A DNA stretch of 64,000 nt, from assembly GCF_009017415.1 (NCBI RefSeq), contig NC_092408.1:620001-684000 (forward strand), written 5' to 3'. The position numbers and the translations under genes are program-made. Position 1 is the stretch's first letter. Each line of letters starts with the position of its first letter. The notes beneath the pieces are model-generated. The model did no database searches. It had not been told where the DNA came from and saw nothing but the letters and a program-made list of their open reading frames with translations. Shown one piece after another: positions 12,192-24,219 of the stretch. Source of the stretch: Aspergillus flavus (Eukaryota > Ascomycota > Eurotiomycetes > Eurotiales > Aspergillaceae).

Positions 12192-13302
12192 ATGGCTTCT
12201 ATCAACGAGCCTACCACCAAGATGTGGCTCGCATCACTGCTGGAACCAAGCCTGCTTCTGCTCTGGGCCATGTCATGTAAGTCCAACGGATGACATACGT
12301 TGCCTGCCACGAGTGCAAAATGATCTTCTCCCACGTACACGGCAGTTGCTTGCCGCACTATATGCACACGAATCTCCTCGCCACCAATGTCCAAGTAAGC
12401 TTAAGCTAAAAAGCCCGACAGATCATGTCAAAGTGAACTTGGAAGCAGTCTTCAAAAGAGGCCAGATCCTCGCTCCACTCCTTCAGCCCGGAAGACTTCG
12501 CGGTGAGGCTTTCGGCCGATTCTGGGTCTCCTTTAGCAGTGAGTCCCCCAGGCATCAAGTCAATATGATAATCAAACTCACAAGCTACGCGGCAAATCTT
12601 GAAGATGCCGTCGAGTCCCAACCCCCACCAACCCAGACAGGGGTTCAACGTTCCTCGGACCTAATCCCGCCCGTCTTAGCCCACGCCTCAGGTTTAGTCC
12701 TAGACGTCGGCCCGGGAACAGGAACGCAAATGCCCCTCTTACGCTCGTCGGCTATCAAAGCAATCTACGGCGCCGAGCCCTGCCATGGTCTTCACGCAAA
12801 ACTGCGCTCCAGGGCTGACGCCGAAGGAGTAGGTGAAAAGTACCACATTCTTCCCTGTAGCGTCGCCGCCTCGGAACTCGTTCCCGCTCTCCAGGAACAA
12901 GGCCTTCTGCCTGCTGGTACTACCGCGCTTGATCAAACGACTGGTGGTGCCTTCGACACGATTCTCTGCGTCCGTGTGCTTTGTTCTGTGCCAGATTTAG
13001 AACAGTCTGCTCGGGATCTGTATGGCTTGCTTAAGCCCGGTGGCAAGATTCTCGTCGTGGAGCATGTGGTTAATCCGTGGCGAACGGCGAAGGGGTCTAT
13101 TGTTGCGAGGGTTGTGCAGGCTGTGTATGGGTTCTTGGGTTGGAGCTGGTTTATTGGGGATTGTCGGATGAATCGGGATACGGAGAAGGCGTTGCGGGGT
13201 GCGGCGGAGGCTGACGGGGGGTGGGAGTCTGTGGAGGTCGAGAAGTGGTTTGGGAGAACTTGTATGCCGTATATTGCTGGGGTGTTTGTCAAGAGAGGGT
13301 AG
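12192..13302 (+). CDS. SAM-dependent methyltransferase, METTL7-like
   Basis: Exon 12192-12276, a 145-nt intron (GTAAGT to GACAG) and exon 12422-13302 give 321 residues. The N-terminus is hydrophobic (SLLEPSLLLLWAMS), suggesting membrane association. Motif I is VLDVGPGTG near residue 120, with an acidic AEP motif for the ribose of SAM after it. A late block GGKILVVEHVVNP is followed by GDCRMNRDTEKAL, which parallels the GDGCCLTRET region of METTL7 (TMT1) thiol methyltransferases. It is therefore a class I small-molecule methyltransferase; the substrate is unknown. Splice choice rests on frame continuity; a GTGAGT near 12541 could be a second donor, but I found no acceptor that restores frame. 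Confidence 0.75.
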
Positions 13303-14454
13303 ACTGATTTGTGGTTAAGGTCTTGGGTTATGTTTATGGTAAGCTTTGGGTGTTCTTTATGCACATGGTATTTATGATGATGGAGGCGGTTTGAAAAGAG
13401 GATTGTGTGATACTTCGACTTGGAAATATTCTAAAGACACACCTCCCTAAGTTTTAGTCTTCATAAGGTTATACAAAGAACCAAAAATTTTGATCGTTGC
13501 TTAGGTGTTCATAAGCACTGTAACGACCGGGTGGCCCAACTCAATGGCTAGATCAGTGAAACTGTCCTTTTCCCCTCCGTCTATTGATCCATTGTAAGAA
13601 TACTGAGTTATTAAGCCGCGGATGGTTCTTATCTGTTTGATCGTTGTCGCAGGCTGATATAGCTGATTAAAGACTCCAAAGAGAGTTCAATTAACAATAG
13701 GTAATGGGAGGAGGATATTGGCACCATCCCTCTTGAACGTATAGCTTCATTCATCTGGCCATACTTGCCTTTTATGGAAGATGCAGAAGTTTGCAAGCCA
13801 CTCCGCAACGCTACAAAGCTACAAAGCTATTGTCTTATAGTAGGAAATACGATTAGTTAGATGTGTAGAAGAATAGCTATACCGACTGCCTTCACTAATA
13901 ATGCCGATAGAGAGAACAAAGAACGACAATGAAGATAGCCAACAACCCCACATTAACTGCGATAGACGTAGCAACATGCTAGAAGAACAAAGGTCATATC
14001 CCAAGAGAGGGTTTTGAGGAAGGAGTGGGTGAATGAGGAGTTTGGGGGTTGAGTTTCGGTGTTTTCTTCTAGGGTATAGGGTATATTGGTATTTGGGTTG
14101 TTTGGGCTTGTGTTTATTAAAGTGTTATTATTATGGGTGATAATGCTGGTTGAGATTCGCTTAGGGTTGTATGATCACATGATTTGGGTTCTTTGAGGAC
14201 CACCTTCGATATTTTCGCTGGCGAACTGGTCCAATGTTTAACTATACTGTGACTCTTGGATTGAAGAATTGTTACTAGTCTTTCTATATGTATTCTCGTG
14301 TTTATATTGCTATAAAGTAACCATGTGGGAAAAACAAGGCTGATGTATAGGTATAGGTATAGATGTATAAAATTAAATCCAATCAAGCACCGCAACAATA
14401 GACGTAAAAGAGAAAACCAACTTGTATAAGCTAAATGTCAGATAGAAGAGCCAC
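13303..14454. other. Convergent intergenic region, nothing recognised
   Basis: About 1.15 kb of AT-rich DNA between two convergent genes. It holds only short low-complexity frames and tiny direct repeats (CTACAAAG copies near 13811). No RNA gene seen. Confidence 0.5.
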
Positions 14455-15800
14455 TCAATCTGCCAGAGGCAACGACTCGTAGTCTTCAAGCATAAACTCC
14501 CTCAAAGCATCGAACGCAGCCTTCAAAACCTCCGTATCCCCACCAAACCCAAGACGTACATAGCCGCTGAAATTCTTCCCATCCCCGAAACATTTTCTCC
14601 CCGGCACAAGAAGAACTCCCTTCTTTTCTAGGAGCCTTGTGCAGAATTCCACGTCATCTACCGGATGGCCGGACCTAGTAAATCTGATGAACCCAATTGG
14701 CCCGGCAACAGGTTTCACCCATTGACAGCTCGACGAAAATTCATCAATGAACCGTTGAACAATGTGAAGGTTATTCTTTGCTAGCGTTGTGTTACGTTTG
14801 ACCAAATTGTGGACGCAAGAGGGACTCAATGCCAGTGATGCGATCTGTTCATCTACTTGGCTAGCTGTTATGAGGGCGTAGGAGCGAGCATTGATACAGA
14901 GGTCGAGGATGGATTTGCTGTGCGATGCGATCCATCCTATTCGAATCCCGGCGAGGGCATAAGCTTTTGATAGGGAGCTGGTGACGACAGTGTTTTCGTA
15001 ACCAAAGGAAAGGGCTGAGGGCGGGTAGTCTGGGTCTTCTGGAGCGATGGAATGGAAACTGGGACGATATACTTCGTCACTGAAGACTGTTATCGAGTGG
15101 CTTTTGGCGATTTCGATAGCTTCTTCGAGGCGTGACCTGGGGATGATTGCGCCGGTTGGATTTTGTGGATTGCTAGGCTGATGAGTATTCGATGTCTACC
15201 TGTGTGTATTGGGAGAGTATGAGGTCTTACTTTAGGACGATCATTTTTGTATTGGGCTTAATGAGGCCCTTTAGTTCCTCCATGTCGAGATTCCAATTAT
15301 CGTTTTCCTTTGCCTTCCACAGACTAACCTCCGCTCCAAGGGAAGCTGGAAGGGAGTATAGTTGCTGGTAGGTGGGATACTGGATGATAACATGATCCCC
15401 AGGGCCAACTAATGCAAAGAGCACGATAAAGTTCGCCAGCGATGCGCCAGGGGTTGTCAAAATCTTGTCAGATGATATAGTTATTGATGATTCATCTGAG
15501 TATAAGTTCGCAATATTTTCACGTAGTTGCTCCAATCCTGTGAAGGAAGGGCCGTAGTTCATCGGCATGGATTGAACTGAGGCGAGAAGATGATCACCTG
15601 TTGCTTCATTCTCGGACAGCGATTTGAGATCATTAATTGTGACGGGGAGGGAGTATGAATGGGCCAAGTTATACTTGGGACCTATATCCCGAGTCAAAAT
15701 CCACTACAGCTTGTGTTAGTTCACGGTCTTTCTCTTAAGGTTCATCATGGTGTGGTCGGCTACTTACATGATCGACTTCGAAAGGTTCTAGTTTCACCAT
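14455..15800 (-). CDS. PLP-dependent aminotransferase, class I/II
   Basis: Three exons (15800-15768, 15703-15231, 15172-14455) with introns of 64 and 58 nt give 407 residues. Fold-type I signatures are in order: the NYGPSFTGLEQLRENIA substrate-loop region, NNPQNPTGAIIP rebuilt across the second intron, the cofactor Asp in VFSDEVYRP, the Schiff-base Lys238 in SLSKAYALAGIRIGW, and a C-terminal Arg region in GYVRLGFGG. It should transfer amino groups or act as a related C-S lyase/ACC-synthase-like enzyme; the substrate cannot be told. No targeting signal is visible. The 11-codon first exon is supported by a clean GTAAGT/GTAG pair and in-frame join. Confidence 0.83.
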
Positions 15801-17603
15801 AGCGACGGGTAGGTTGTTCTTTTTTTGCTAGAGTATTGGAGATATGGATGTGAAGGGAAAGAAAAAAGGTTGATCTTCATTTCTATCTGTAGAGCATATC
15901 GTGGGGATTTATATTTAGGGATCCAGCTTATGAGTAAGGTATGCATGTATGCCGAAGGGCGTGGGATTGACTCCACTTTTACGAGTCATCATGTAATGAT
16001 CTTCCTCCGCTTGATAATGATTCACTTCAGGTTCCTCAGCCAATGCCAGTACTCACTTCTTCTAATACTTGAAGTAATAAATCTGATCGACCGTCAATGA
16101 TGATGTGGAATGATATGCCTAAAATTTGCAACAGGGAGTATATACACCAACCCTGACTCTCCCATGTGGCGCCGGCACCTGCATAATAATAAAAAGGGTT
16201 CGAAGTGAGCATTGATGTACGGTACTGTTTTAGTAACTCTAAATATATAGGTCGTTAAATGCTCAGTATAAACTTCCGCGACAAGGCGTAGTTCTAAATA
16301 GCTCTCCAGGGTCTCAGGCAATTTCATCAATCTCGCATATTGAAACTTATCCTCGAAGTTACCGGTATGATTCCTTATCTTATATTTGTATGCACGAAAT
16401 TATGTCTAGACATATTTAGACTATTTACTACGATATTAATATCCCGGAGTCTACCTGGTGGCTGTAGTAATTGTCGTATGCTTCCCGGAAACTGCTTCCT
16501 CGTAGCTCTCAGACGCCCTGCTAACAATGTAACTGTTCGCACTACCTCGAACTAGGGCCATATACCTCCTTCGCACAAACTATGATGGATAGTTTGCTAT
16601 CAGCTGATCAGCTCTCTAAGCAGTTACCTGACGCACAGCCATATCAAGGTTTCCTTTTTCTATTAGATGATTGAATCAACTTTCCTCTCCAACCACCACT
16701 TTTATCATTTACTTCTCCAGTTCGACGACGACGAAAATACCTACATGCCCTTGAATATGTGTATTGATGTGTGATACAAAGGTAAGCTAATATTAATTTG
16801 AAAAGCTGCTACATGCTGACCGTTCCACGGGCGTATACGAGGTGGTTGCGCACTTTGAGCAGTCGATGAATGACCATGTAATCTCATGATCCCATTGTCA
16901 CCTTGATCAGCACCGATGTTTGCAAGCTCTACGTATGCACGTAGTACATAACATCTGAGAATATTTCCAAGAAGTCGTGGAAAGAAGGAAAGTGGCAACG
17001 GCGTGGTAGTGTTAGTATATATGCTGACAGCCCTGACGGCAATCAAGAGAGACCTATGAGGCTGTGCTACAACTCCATCATTCCGATTGACATATCATCT
17101 GCTCAAGCTTGTATTACCCACCGGCTCTCAATTTGGGTACCACTGTCCTCAGCATGCCTAAGCCCGGTTGCCTTCCGCTCTCGAAGGCTGACTGCGTGTT
17201 TGTCTCGGTGGCGAGGTGTTGAGAAAGTCCAGTCAACCAACTGAGTGCCTAATTTCAAGGTAGAGCAGAGTGCCACAAGTGGGACATGCCACACTATGAG
17301 AGACGCCTTTACCCTAACAATATGTCTTAAGAATATAGATGGGGAGAAGATAATCTAGCACCATGTCACGATTCGAAAAGCCACTGGGCGCTCACACGGA
17401 CTCCCAGGACCAATATAAAAGTACGAGGTCAATTAGTACGTCGATCTTCAAAGAGAGAGGACACAAAGCTTTGCTGTACCCCATCCAACTTGAAATTATT
17501 TCCTGGTAAAGCTGACCTAAGTACCATCTGGATCTGGATCTGACGGAAGCGATATTTGCTTGATTAAGCCTTATCCAAAAAGCCTTAAGGATCTTGAACC
17601 CCT
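15801..17603. other. AT-rich gene-poor DNA
   Basis: About 1.8 kb with no convincing coding sequence; frames are short and broken. It adjoins the decayed hydrolase-ankyrin locus and resembles it in being AT-rich, which would fit old repeat or mutated DNA. No recognisable transposon gene or terminal repeat was found. Confidence 0.45.
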
Positions 17604-19125
17604 ATGGCAAAAGCGATTTTCAAAGATACTGGGTTCACCGTCCTTCATGAAGGACATTCCAACCCAGAGCTTGATATTGTATTCGTCCATGGGCTTCAAG
17701 GTCATCCGGAGAAGACCTGGACTTCTTTCAGCCAGCCTTTCCGTGATAAAGTCAGTCCACAAGCCAAATATCCAAAACCATGTTTGTTTCCTGGAAATTC
17801 GTGTCGCAGGAAAAAGACACAGCGGACAAAAACCGATCTTGTCCCCGGCCGAGGTCATGTCAAGGGGGGAATTCACACCAACGGCGATGACAAAGTCTTT
17901 TAGCCTGAATCACTTCTGAGCAAGCATGAATACTGTGTAAATTCTCGGATCATGACTTACGGCTACGATTCCAATATCATCCAGTTTGTCAAGACCGCCA
18001 ACTTTTCCACCATCAGTGGAGAAGGGGAGAGTTCTAAGACTGATGCGGCGTATTACTTTGGTCTCTTGGATGAGATTGATGGAGAGCTAACACTTCAGGG
18101 CACACTCAAGGAGTGCTGGCCCACGGATGAGGTTCCCTGGAGAGATGACCCAACGACTTAGGGAGATGATATATCAAACTGGCACTTTACCTTTTCAGCA
18201 TGCGCTGTCTCGATGGGTATGCAGGGCTACGTACAACACTTATTAAAAAAAGGCCGACGAGATAGGTGACAGAGAATATTTCCTAAACAGGGAAACGGGG
18301 CCGCCTCTTCTACACATCGCTGTGTATAGACATAACCCGGCTATGATCGAGCTTCTCCTGAGAGAAGGGGCGGATGTCAATGCCATATTCAATGAGAAGA
18401 CACTCATTGAAAACTTGATGTTTTACTACAACACCATCCAGGTCTGCTTCAACATTATCAAAATATTCCTTAGTAATGGTGCCAATCCAAACAGTCGTCA
18501 CTACCCAATCGAGGGACGCCTCAAATTTTGGTATCCACTCTTGCACCTAGTAGTCCGTATGGATGATTACATTGGTATAGGCCCTCGTATAGATCTTATG
18601 CGCAGCCTACAGCGCCATAGGGCTGACCTGAATGCCACGGATTATCTCGGTCGGTCTTTCCTGGAAATCCTTTCCTGGAAAAACAGGCCATTCCCCAAGA
18701 ACGAATGGTACTGGCTGCTGAAAAATGGAGCTAAGATCATGAAATCAATGATCAGCACGAAGTTCCACAAGAACTCGACGACATTTGCGGTTCCTAGATA
18801 AAGCCAACTTTATGATCCGCAGTACCCTGATGAAGATGATGAAAACATGGACTCCCTGGACTTTGCATGCTCTATGGCCTACCACATCGAGTGCCGACTG
18901 GGCCACACTATCTTTGACTCTGATAGTGAGAATTCTGATGGCCCCGCATCTTCTTTGGCTCGACGAAAGTTCACCAAATGCCGTTACGGTGGGCTTTGTG
19001 ACCGATTCAGTTGTCACAATGCTTTTCAAGTCTTATCTGAACTACGCTTCCGGTCTAGAAAATGGTACACGGAAGAAGCTGCATCTGCCGCTGAGGAGAT
19101 GTGTCCGGGTTGGTTTTGTTCTTAA
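17604..19125 (+). pseudogene. Relic of an alpha/beta-hydrolase plus ankyrin-repeat (NLR-like) gene
   Basis: The frame opens with a SERAC1/PGAP1-type hydrolase start (DIVFVHGLQGHPEKTW), then MTYGYDSNIIQFVKTANFS, the segment that normally precedes the GHSLGG nucleophile. That nucleophile region is absent, so an internal deletion is likely. TAG at 17901-17903 falls where the family usually has Trp (VF-W-P). A further in-frame TAG is at 18159-18161, and the frame then shifts by one base in the A-run near 18245. Ankyrin repeats follow (PLLHIAVYRHNP...ELLLREGADVNA; FLSNGANPNSR; HRADLNATDYLG). TAA at 18799-18801 again interrupts the same frame before a Cys/His-containing tail ending at 19125. Hydrolase and ankyrin modules flank NACHT/NB-ARC in many fungal NLR-like proteins; no nucleotide-binding domain remains here. 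Confidence 0.72.
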
Positions 19126-19986
19126 TATTTCATCGAGGCAACAGAGGCTGTCACAAAGATAAGTTGAGGTATTGGGAGTTCTGTCTATTAAGGATTTTGC
19201 TCATTCTGCATCTAGAGGCTTGGAATAACTGGTAGTGCATGAAAACCAAGTTAGTAAATCATGGACTCCGTACTATATTCCCAGGCTTCACCGAAAGTCT
19301 GTATAAGAGCCTTCAATACAGAACCTTATTACCGGGGCTCTTTGCTGGATGGACGTGTAACCATAACCAGACTTTTCAAAGGTATGGAATATATTAATGT
19401 AGAAATATCTTTCTCCTCAGTGTCGATTATGCCCACCGCAACTCGGGTTTGATGTATGTTTGAACTTACAATGAAGGTGAAATCCTCAGGAAAGTTATAC
19501 TCAGAATCGTCACTACATATCTATAGAATGCTTTCGGGATGATCCAGTAAGTTTGAAAGGCTTCAGTGCCCACACAAGATTAACTGATATCTACTGAAGA
19601 CAAAATACTGAGTAGATTATAAGCATTACCCTATTCCGCAATGCGACGTCTAGGTAAGTTGATGACTACAGGTACCCATATCTATTGTCAATTTTTAATA
19701 GTCAAAAGAGGACAGGAAGTTTGAAAGATGCTACCAGCTCGATGTTATTCTTTCCAAAAGTCTAAACGCTAGCCAACCTATGTATATCATCTGTAGATAG
19801 TTGTCGTGCTGGTGCCGCCCTTCTGTCTGTCCGTTAAGGGGGCCTTAATTGTGGCTGTTTGACCCTCTTTGAACTTCGTCTTGTAGGGAAATTAGTGGGT
19901 GCATTTCTCCTAGACGAAATGTCTTGCCTATAGCGGTCGTGCTTGTAGTTATTATGGTTGCCTTAGCCGGGATCTGAAACCAATTT
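19126..19986. other. Intergenic, nothing recognised
   Basis: AT-rich DNA between the ankyrin relic and the 3' end of the amidase gene. One 63-codon frame at 19261-19452 has no family features. Confidence 0.5.
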
Positions 19987-21324
19987 CTAATAGCGTGTGT
20001 AGAATACTAATGGTTCCAAGTACCGCCTAATCCACACTACCTTTCCCTCCGTGGGATCCATCACCGCTGCAAAATGGGTCATCTCATTAGTCGTCGGGTA
20101 TGTCGTCGTCCATTTAATAACTTCCTTCAGTGTGGCTGTGACTTGGAAGTCCACCAGCTTACCCGAGCTAGGAGTAGGCAAAGAGGACCCATTTGGTAAG
20201 AATTCATGAGACGATCCGCCTCCCCACCTCTGAGACGCACGAGTGCGTCGCAAAGGATCTTGGCGGCCAGTTGAGGACGTGCATTCTGGGATCGAAGTAG
20301 CCTTCCTCGCCTGCCTGACTTTCTTGTCCCAGTGCGCTTGCATGAATTTCCTCCGTTCTTCGCTATCTTCTATGAGGTCCACGACTGAGACAGCTACCCC
20401 TGTGCCTAAGGCTGCACCGGCATGATCTCCTTGGTGTCCGTTTTCCCTCACCGAGGGAGCGGCATGGTCACTGTTTGTTGCGACGATGAAAGAGGATTGT
20501 CGCTCCACATGAGCTGTCCTGTGGTCCTTTTCTAGGACCACTACATCGACCCCATCACAAAAGATCAAATACGCAGCTGTAGACGGTGTTCGCATAACCG
20601 TCGGCCAGATCTTGTCAAGAGCCGGCGGGGGTGACGAACCATCTGGGGGAAGGATATACCCTCTCAGCATAGAGGATATAGACCGTCTCAAACCAAAAAG
20701 CACAAGTAAATGACTTCCATAATACCGATAATTACGCAGCCAGCTGCTCGTATCATGATTCGGTCTAAAATTAAGAGAAACACTAAGTCCCCTCCTGACA
20801 CCGGTTAAGACGCCCACAAAGCCGATATAGGTGATATTCGTCGCCAGGACGGTATCGTAATCAGGTCCGCGGACGTATTCAAAACAGACGAGCAACTTCC
20901 GGAGCTCGTCCATGCCCCAGTCTAGGGTCCGGAAATGGAGAAGTCGCGGTTGTGATTGCTCGCCTGTGGGGTTGTCGAGTTTTGTTAGTGCTGCGCCGCT
21001 TGTGCAGCCCATTAGGAGGTCTAGGAGTACGTTGAATGAGACTAATAGGTATAGTTCTATTCCTGTGGCGCGGCTGATGCCTTTGATTTCTTCTGTTTCT
21101 TCGTGGGTGTATAGTCGGCGCAGGAATAGGCGTGATAGTCTTTTGAGCCATGGTAAGAGGGATTTAGGAAAGGCATCGGTGATGAGTTGGTCGAAGAGAC
21201 CTGTTATGGAAACTAGGTGGTTGTGGTATTGTCTTGCGACGTGGGTGTATCTTTTTGATGGCGGGAGAGAGAGGTCGATTTTGAAGACTGGGGGTACTTC
21301 ACCCAATTGCATTGCATGTGCCAT
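19987..21324 (-). CDS. Acid ceramidase / NAAA-like N-terminal-nucleophile amidase
   Basis: A single-exon gene of 445 residues. The Ntn-hydrolase nucleophile motif GCTSGAALT places Cys107 after a long alpha-subunit-like leader. It is followed by HFRTLDWGMDELR, the counterpart of the substrate-site Arg/Asp block in acid ceramidase and N-acylethanolamine acid amidase, and by ATNSDH further on. Family enzymes self-cleave before the Cys and hydrolyse the amide of ceramides or N-acylethanolamines in an acidic compartment. No N-terminal signal peptide is evident, unlike animal ceramidases, so location is uncertain. A charged linker rich in Ser/Arg (about residues 300-380) interrupts the C-terminal half. 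Substrate is not determinable from sequence. Confidence 0.8.
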   Translation of the reverse strand: MAHAMQLGEVPPVFKIDLSLPPSKRYTHVARQYHNHLVSITGLFDQLITDAFPKSLLPWLKRLSRLFLRRLYTHEETEEIKGISRATGIELYLLVSFNVLLDLLMGCTSGAALTKLDNPTGEQSQPRLLHFRTLDWGMDELRKLLVCFEYVRGPDYDTVLATNITYIGFVGVLTGVRRGLSVSLNFRPNHDTSSWLRNYRYYGSHLLVLFGLRRSISSMLRGYILPPDGSSPPPALDKIWPTVMRTPSTAAYLIFCDGVDVVVLEKDHRTAHVERQSSFIVATNSDHAAPSVRENGHQGDHAGAALGTGVAVSVVDLIEDSEERRKFMQAHWDKKVRQARKATSIPECTSSTGRQDPLRRTRASQRWGGGSSHEFLPNGSSLPTPSSGKLVDFQVTATLKEVIKWTTTYPTTNEMTHFAAVMDPTEGKVVWIRRYLEPLVFYTRY

Positions 21325-21800
21325 GCTTGGTGGTAGTTATTGTGTAAATGTGTCGTTTAAGAGGGCATTGTTGCTTTTTATTTGTTTGGGTTCAAAAGAT
21401 GTAAGGCTGAAGCATCTACAGAGTGTAAAAATAGGTGGTACGAAGGGTCCCGTGCCTGGACACATGACGTGGCGTAGATTATTGGTTTAGTGTTTTCTCT
21501 ACCACGAGCTACAACACAGCACTGCATTTCTGTTATTTCAAGTGATAAGGTGTCTAATGGAAGTTATGTTTATTCTGTAATCTGGCAAGAGATATGATCA
21601 TTGCCCATACTCCTCGTTACGAGCTGAATAGACAGTTCGGTTGACATTACTTTTTATATTTAGGGTATCACAGCATAGTACCTCCCCGCATAAACAATAG
21701 GCGAGTTGTCTCGCGACAATGATGCCATAGGCCCAGTAATATGAGATATCTGCGATGGTATCAAAGGTATACACAATCTGAAGGGTATCATAAACGTAGA
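21325..21800. other. Short intergenic region, nothing recognised
   Basis: Contains the amidase promoter and the 3' flank of the downstream DUF2439 gene. No other feature seen. Confidence 0.5.
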
Positions 21801-23218
21801 TCAATTAGGTTTGGGTCGCCCAGGCGGCCAGAAGTCGAAAAGGTCTAGGGCCTCGGAAGTCCAGGGTCCTTGCTCACGGGGTTCATCTTCCTCCATACAA
21901 CGATTAAGCGGGCTTTTAAAAGGTAGTGATCGTGATCGAGCACCAGTTGCGGCTGTTAAAGTAGTGGGATCCGAGTATGACTTGCGAAGGCCAGTCGAAC
22001 CGGACTTTGGTAGAGTATCTTGCGCGCGATGATTTGCTGCAGTCCTGTCCGGACGATGTATGGAGCCACTTGGCATCTCATCTAACGCAGCAAGCGTTGA
22101 AGCAGAGGGTATGAAATCAGCGTTCGTTGGTACAGGATCGGGGCTTGTCAGATCGATTTCCCTGGAGTTGTCAGTGCATATCGATGATGGAAAGATGAGG
22201 GACATACTAACTGCGGGGTCTCTCGCACGGGCACATTTGTCTTCTCTGAAAAGGGAGAGGGAAGGGATACTTTTGCGGCGGTTTGACCAGGTAATAATGC
22301 ACTGTACATCAGTTTCCTCCTCGGACGCTCCGTAGACAACCTAAGCGTGTTGACTGGAGTATCCACAGGAATCCTCGTGGATTCCTTGCTAGGTGGAGGG
22401 GCATTGTTGACGGGGTTTTGGGTCTTCGTAATAATGGGCTGAGCTCTACCGCTCGGTTTTTTGTCCGATGGCGATACTGTAACTGATGCAGCTTTCACCA
22501 AGCTTGGAGTTTTCTTGGGTTGTACTACTGGTTCAGTATCCGTAGCTACTGCTGTTGGTTTATCCGCAGGAGGCTCCTCCGATAAATCAATAGTTACGGG
22601 ATGGGGCCGACTCGAACCATGTGCACGTGGGACATTCTCCGATGCAAGCCTCTGCCTCTTTACAGCTCTTTCAGATGGTTGTGCATGACCTTTACTTTGC
22701 TCCGGCGGATGTCTCTCTTCATACGGAGAGACCATGCGTCCAATAGGTGTCTTCTTGATGCCCAACAAATCATTGAGGGAGCGAGACGACTGGGAGCCGA
22801 TTGAGGATCGCAAAGGAGTGGACGTGTGCAAAGACGGCATCGGTGGTTCCCCCGGCCGTGATGGGGAACCCTGGCTTTTCTTATTACTGTAGAGACCGGA
22901 AATATCCGTCTCCGTCTTCTCCATTGGCTCGCAGACTTGAATCAACACGCCTCTATCCAGTTCCAGCTCGTCCCCGTCCTGGATTGCGTCACCCTGTCGC
23001 CAGTGTAGGTCACCAATAAAATTTCCCGTGATATCGTAAGCCATGATGCGTTTATTGAACGTGTGGTATCTGAGGTAGCCATCTTGCCAGCGTTTGGCTT
23101 TGCGGCGCATATCGTGAGTGTAGAGACACCGGAACTTGATCACGGGCGCGGTGTTCTGGGTCGCCGGGACGCTCATGCCGGGGGTAGCACGCGGGGCAGA
23201 GGATAAGGGCGTCGACAT
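21801..23218 (-). CDS. DUF2439 protein (Mte1/Dbl2/ZGRF1-N family), genome maintenance
   Basis: Exons 23218-22212 and 22161-21801 with a 50-nt intron give 455 residues. Residues about 20-105 form the DUF2439 domain (IKFRCLYTHDMRRKAKRWQDG, then RIMAYDITGNFIGDLHW and a basic/acidic strand ending LIQVCEP). The rest is disordered, Ser/Pro rich, closing with a conserved-looking GPWTSEALDLFDFWPPG motif near the C-terminus. Family members S. cerevisiae Mte1 and S. pombe Dbl2 bind DNA joint molecules and partner Mph1/Fml1 helicases in recombination; ZGRF1 is the animal relative. The start at 23218 (MSTPLSS) directly precedes the domain. A nuclear role is inferred. Confidence 0.82.
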
Positions 23219-24219
23219 GGTCGAAGGGAAGAGGGCCAATAGTTGGCGACCCTCTGGCTGAGCACCATCTGGTCGCTGGGCGGGGACGAGGCAGGGGTCG
23301 ACGTGGTTGCAGAGCACTTCGTTCCGTTGACCAAAAGAGAGAGATTTATTTGCCTGCCCGTCACAGATGAGAAAAGGCGGGCGTTGTTGGCCTCAGGCGG
23401 AAACACCTCGCTGGTGCCTGAAAGTCGCGGGGAGTCTAGACTTTGGTATCGATCATACGCGTATGGTATTATGGCATGCCGACACTTTACATCTACTAGA
23501 CTAGTATGTACAAGATACTACTAAGTACTATCAATGCAACCATATGGACCACTACTTTGCCTACTCTACACATAGGTATTCAAATGGCGACGAATGTATC
23601 TTTCGCTTTCTCTTCCGCCGAAAAAAGGGCACGACTTCCTCGTCCAAATCAAGATGTTTTATTTATAGCCGGGTGTCTTCTTGGCAGTCTCCAGTTCCAG
23701 CCTTAATGGGGTGACAGGACTTGACTCTGGTTCCACTGGTACTCCCATCGTACAGGAGACAAGTCGAAGGAAGGACCATGGTACGATAGGTATCGAAGTT
23801 CAGGTGCAATATCAGTCGATCCGCACAGACCCAGGGTCTAGGACGTTAAGCAACAACGAACAATGACTGGAAGTAAGGATCTACAGACAGATTACTCCAT
23901 TGATTGACCTTACAGGCTTCATCTCCAGTATTCACTGTGAAATGCCAAATGAAACGACGATCGGATGGTGGCTGCGTCATCGCCTACTGCACGCTTCTTC
24001 TTTTTTTCCCTTTGCTGACACCTTTTAACTCTTTCTCTCCCCTTGCCCTTTTTTTTCTCTCTCTTTTCCCACTATTCCTCCGCTCTTGATCCAGGGACCC
24101 TGCATACATGATACATACATTGATCTGATCTCTCTCCCTCTCGCCCGCAACTTGATCAAGACTAATTCCGTCACCCTTTGTTCCCCATCCCCGCATTCAA
24201 GCAACCTGGCAAAACCACA
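23219..24219. other. Divergent promoter region
   Basis: About 1 kb between divergent genes. A pyrimidine-rich leader (roughly 23990-24090) sits upstream of the BAR-SH3 start. No RNA gene or conserved frame recognised. Confidence 0.5.

Noticed and set aside
12541..12586. Second intron in the methyltransferase (GTGAGT...ACAAG)
   Set aside because: At 46 nt it would shift the frame away from the SAM motif; the continuous frame is kept instead.
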